From NCBI GenBank assembly GCA_018882485.1, contig VERU01000121.1, forward strand, positions 1 through 7,290: 7,290 bases of DNA, read 5' to 3'. The DNA is from Rhodoferax sp. (lineage in GTDB: Bacteria; Pseudomonadota; Gammaproteobacteria; Burkholderiales; Burkholderiaceae_C). Shown one piece after another: positions 6,437-7,290 of this stretch. The first letter of the stretch is position 1. Each line of letters opens with the position of its first letter. A model generated the notes under the pieces. The model ran no database searches and was not told where the DNA came from. It saw nothing but the letters and a program-made list of their open reading frames with translations. The translations under genes and the position numbers were made by a program.

Positions 6437-7222
6437 ATGGACGATCGATCCGGCCCCGACATTCCCAGCGCTGACGCGCCAACGGGACTCGTCCCTGCGT
6501 CCGAAGAGGCGCGGATGCAGCAGCGGCTGTCCGGGGCCATCTTCGAGCATCGCCTGCCACCCGGGACCAAATTGCCGGAAGCGGAGCTCGGCCGGATTTT
6601 TGGATTGAGCCGCGGCGCCGTCCGCAAGGTCTTGAGCCGGCTCGCAGCGGATCAGCTGGTCGACCTCGTTCCCCATCGCGGCGCCTTCGTGGCCCGCCCG
6701 TCCGTGGAGGAAACCCGCGATGTCTACGCACTGCGCCGGATTCTGGAGGCGGGTGTGGTGCGTTGCCTGGCCGACCCGAGCCGGACACCCAGCCGGCGAT
6801 GGCTGCAACAGGTGCGCCAGCAGATCGACGAGGAGCGCCGCGCCAGCGAACGGGGCGACACGGCGCGGTACATCCGGCTGGCCGGGCAGTTCCACCTGGA
6901 CCTGGTCTGCGCCACCGGCAACGGCGCCCTCGAGCAGCACCTTCGGCGAGTGATCTCCCAGACCTCCCTGATGACGGCGCTCTACGATGTCCCGGGCAGC
7001 AACACCTGCTCGTTTCGCGAGCATCTCGACATCCTGCGCGCCCTCGAGGACGGGGACGCCGAACGCAGCGAGCGCCTCATGGAAGCCCACCTGAGGGGCT
7101 GCGAACGGCAGTTGCGGCTGGGCGAGGATCCCCCACGGGTGGACCTGGCCGCCGTCCTGTCCGAACCCTCCAGCCAACGGCCCCGGCCTGGCGCCACAGT
7201 TCCCCCCCTGGGTGATCGCTGA
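6437..7222 (+). CDS. GntR-family regulator, FadR/FCD subfamily
   Basis: A 261-residue protein. Seen: a 24-residue polar N-terminal tail, then the GntR winged helix from about residue 25 to 88, with LPPGTKLPEAELGRIFGLSR (40-59), VRKVLSRLAADQLV, and the wing PHRGAFVARPS. An all-helical FCD effector domain runs from about residue 92 to 225, with H153 (GQFH), H196 (REHLDIL) and H218 (MEAH) at the three positions that bind a metal in many FCD proteins. The usual fourth ligand, an Asp four residues before the first His, is Ala149 here. Family knowledge: FCD regulators sense carboxylic acids or related metabolites and usually repress adjacent catabolic or transport genes. The target is probably the gene starting at 7263, and autoregulation through the palindrome at 6403 is likely (both inferred). 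The last 30 residues are Pro/Arg-rich and probably disordered. ATG at 6437 has no strong ribosome site. Confidence 0.92.
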   Translation: MDDRSGPDIPSADAPTGLVPASEEARMQQRLSGAIFEHRLPPGTKLPEAELGRIFGLSRGAVRKVLSRLAADQLVDLVPHRGAFVARPSVEETRDVYALRRILEAGVVRCLADPSRTPSRRWLQQVRQQIDEERRASERGDTARYIRLAGQFHLDLVCATGNGALEQHLRRVISQTSLMTALYDVPGSNTCSFREHLDILRALEDGDAERSERLMEAHLRGCERQLRLGEDPPRVDLAAVLSEPSSQRPRPGATVPPLGDR

Positions 7223-7250
7223 GATCGCCCGCATGTTCGTACCCACCACC

Positions 7251-7254
7251 GGAG
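7251..7254 (+). promoter_or_regulatory. Ribosome binding site for the gene at the right edge
   Basis: GGAG eight nucleotides before the ATG at 7263, an ideal spacing. It supports the existence of the partial gene there and contrasts with the absent sites of most other genes in the window. Confidence 0.7.
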
Positions 7255-7262
7255 TCTGCACC

Positions 7263-7290
7263 ATGAAGAAACGACTGATCGCCCTGGGCT
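7263..7290 (+). CDS. Start of a gene, probably for a secreted protein (partial, 9 codons)
   Basis: Only MKKRLIALG is visible. The Lys-Lys-Arg followed by hydrophobic residues is the beginning of a typical signal peptide, and a well-spaced GGAG precedes it. It starts 40 bp after the GntR stop on the same strand, so the two may share a transcript. Genes in this position next to FCD regulators are often periplasmic solute-binding proteins of tripartite or TRAP carriers, but nine residues cannot show that. Confidence 0.6.

Noticed and set aside
6386..7264. A minus-strand open frame of 292 codons
   Set aside because: Antisense to the GntR regulator, which has both its DNA-binding and FCD domains intact.
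1..7290. Search for a CRISPR array, tRNA, rRNA, insertion sequence ends or a defence or toxin-antitoxin system
   Set aside because: No regularly spaced direct repeats, no cloverleaf-like segment, no transposase, and no gene of a known defence type was seen; all substantial frames are accounted for by metabolic, transport or regulatory families.

Overview
The window is high-GC, densely packed bacterial chromosome. Codons strongly favour G or C in the third position, which produces long antisense open frames. The families present (a YbfB/YjiJ-type MFS carrier, IclR and FCD-type GntR regulators, and a fused hydantoinase/oxoprolinase-type enzyme) are all common in metabolically versatile proteobacteria. 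I lean towards Betaproteobacteria of the Burkholderiales type, but that is inference from gene content and base composition; no rRNA or marker gene is present to settle it. Both ends cut through genes.

Layout. (1) Positions 1-3621, minus strand: an iclR-type regulator gene reads leftwards into a long gene for a fused HyuA-HyuB ATP-dependent hydantoinase/oxoprolinase-like enzyme. The two overlap by 11 nt, and a good Shine-Dalgarno site for the enzyme lies inside the regulator's 3' end, so they form one translationally linked unit. The enzyme gene leaves the window before its C-terminal part. (2) Positions 3859-5049, plus strand: an MFS transporter, divergent from iclR across about 240 bp. (3) Positions 5055-5633, minus strand: an HD-domain 5'-deoxynucleotidase-like phosphohydrolase that converges on the MFS gene with only 5 bp between stop codons. 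(4) Positions 5742-6239, plus strand: an AHSA1/SRPBCC-fold protein, divergent from the HD gene across 108 bp that hold an inverted repeat. (5) Positions 6240-6436: a comparatively AT-rich control region with three TTGT...ACAA palindromes. (6) Positions 6437-7222, plus strand: a GntR regulator of the FadR/FCD subfamily, followed 40 bp later by a well-placed ribosome site and the first nine codons of another gene starting MKKRLIALG, a likely secretion signal.

How the parts may work together: the iclR-hyu unit looks like a ligand-controlled catabolic module that hydrolyses or carboxylates a small amide, lactam or ketone substrate. The divergent MFS carrier could export or import a related compound, but nothing in the sequence ties it to the enzyme. 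The GntR gene and the gene at the right edge look like the start of a second catabolic or transport operon with an autoregulated promoter. The HD and SRPBCC genes in the middle look like unrelated housekeeping or accessory functions. I see no mobile element, CRISPR array, tRNA, rRNA or clear defence system. The window looks like ordinary catabolic-regulatory chromosome, and its most interesting signals are regulatory.
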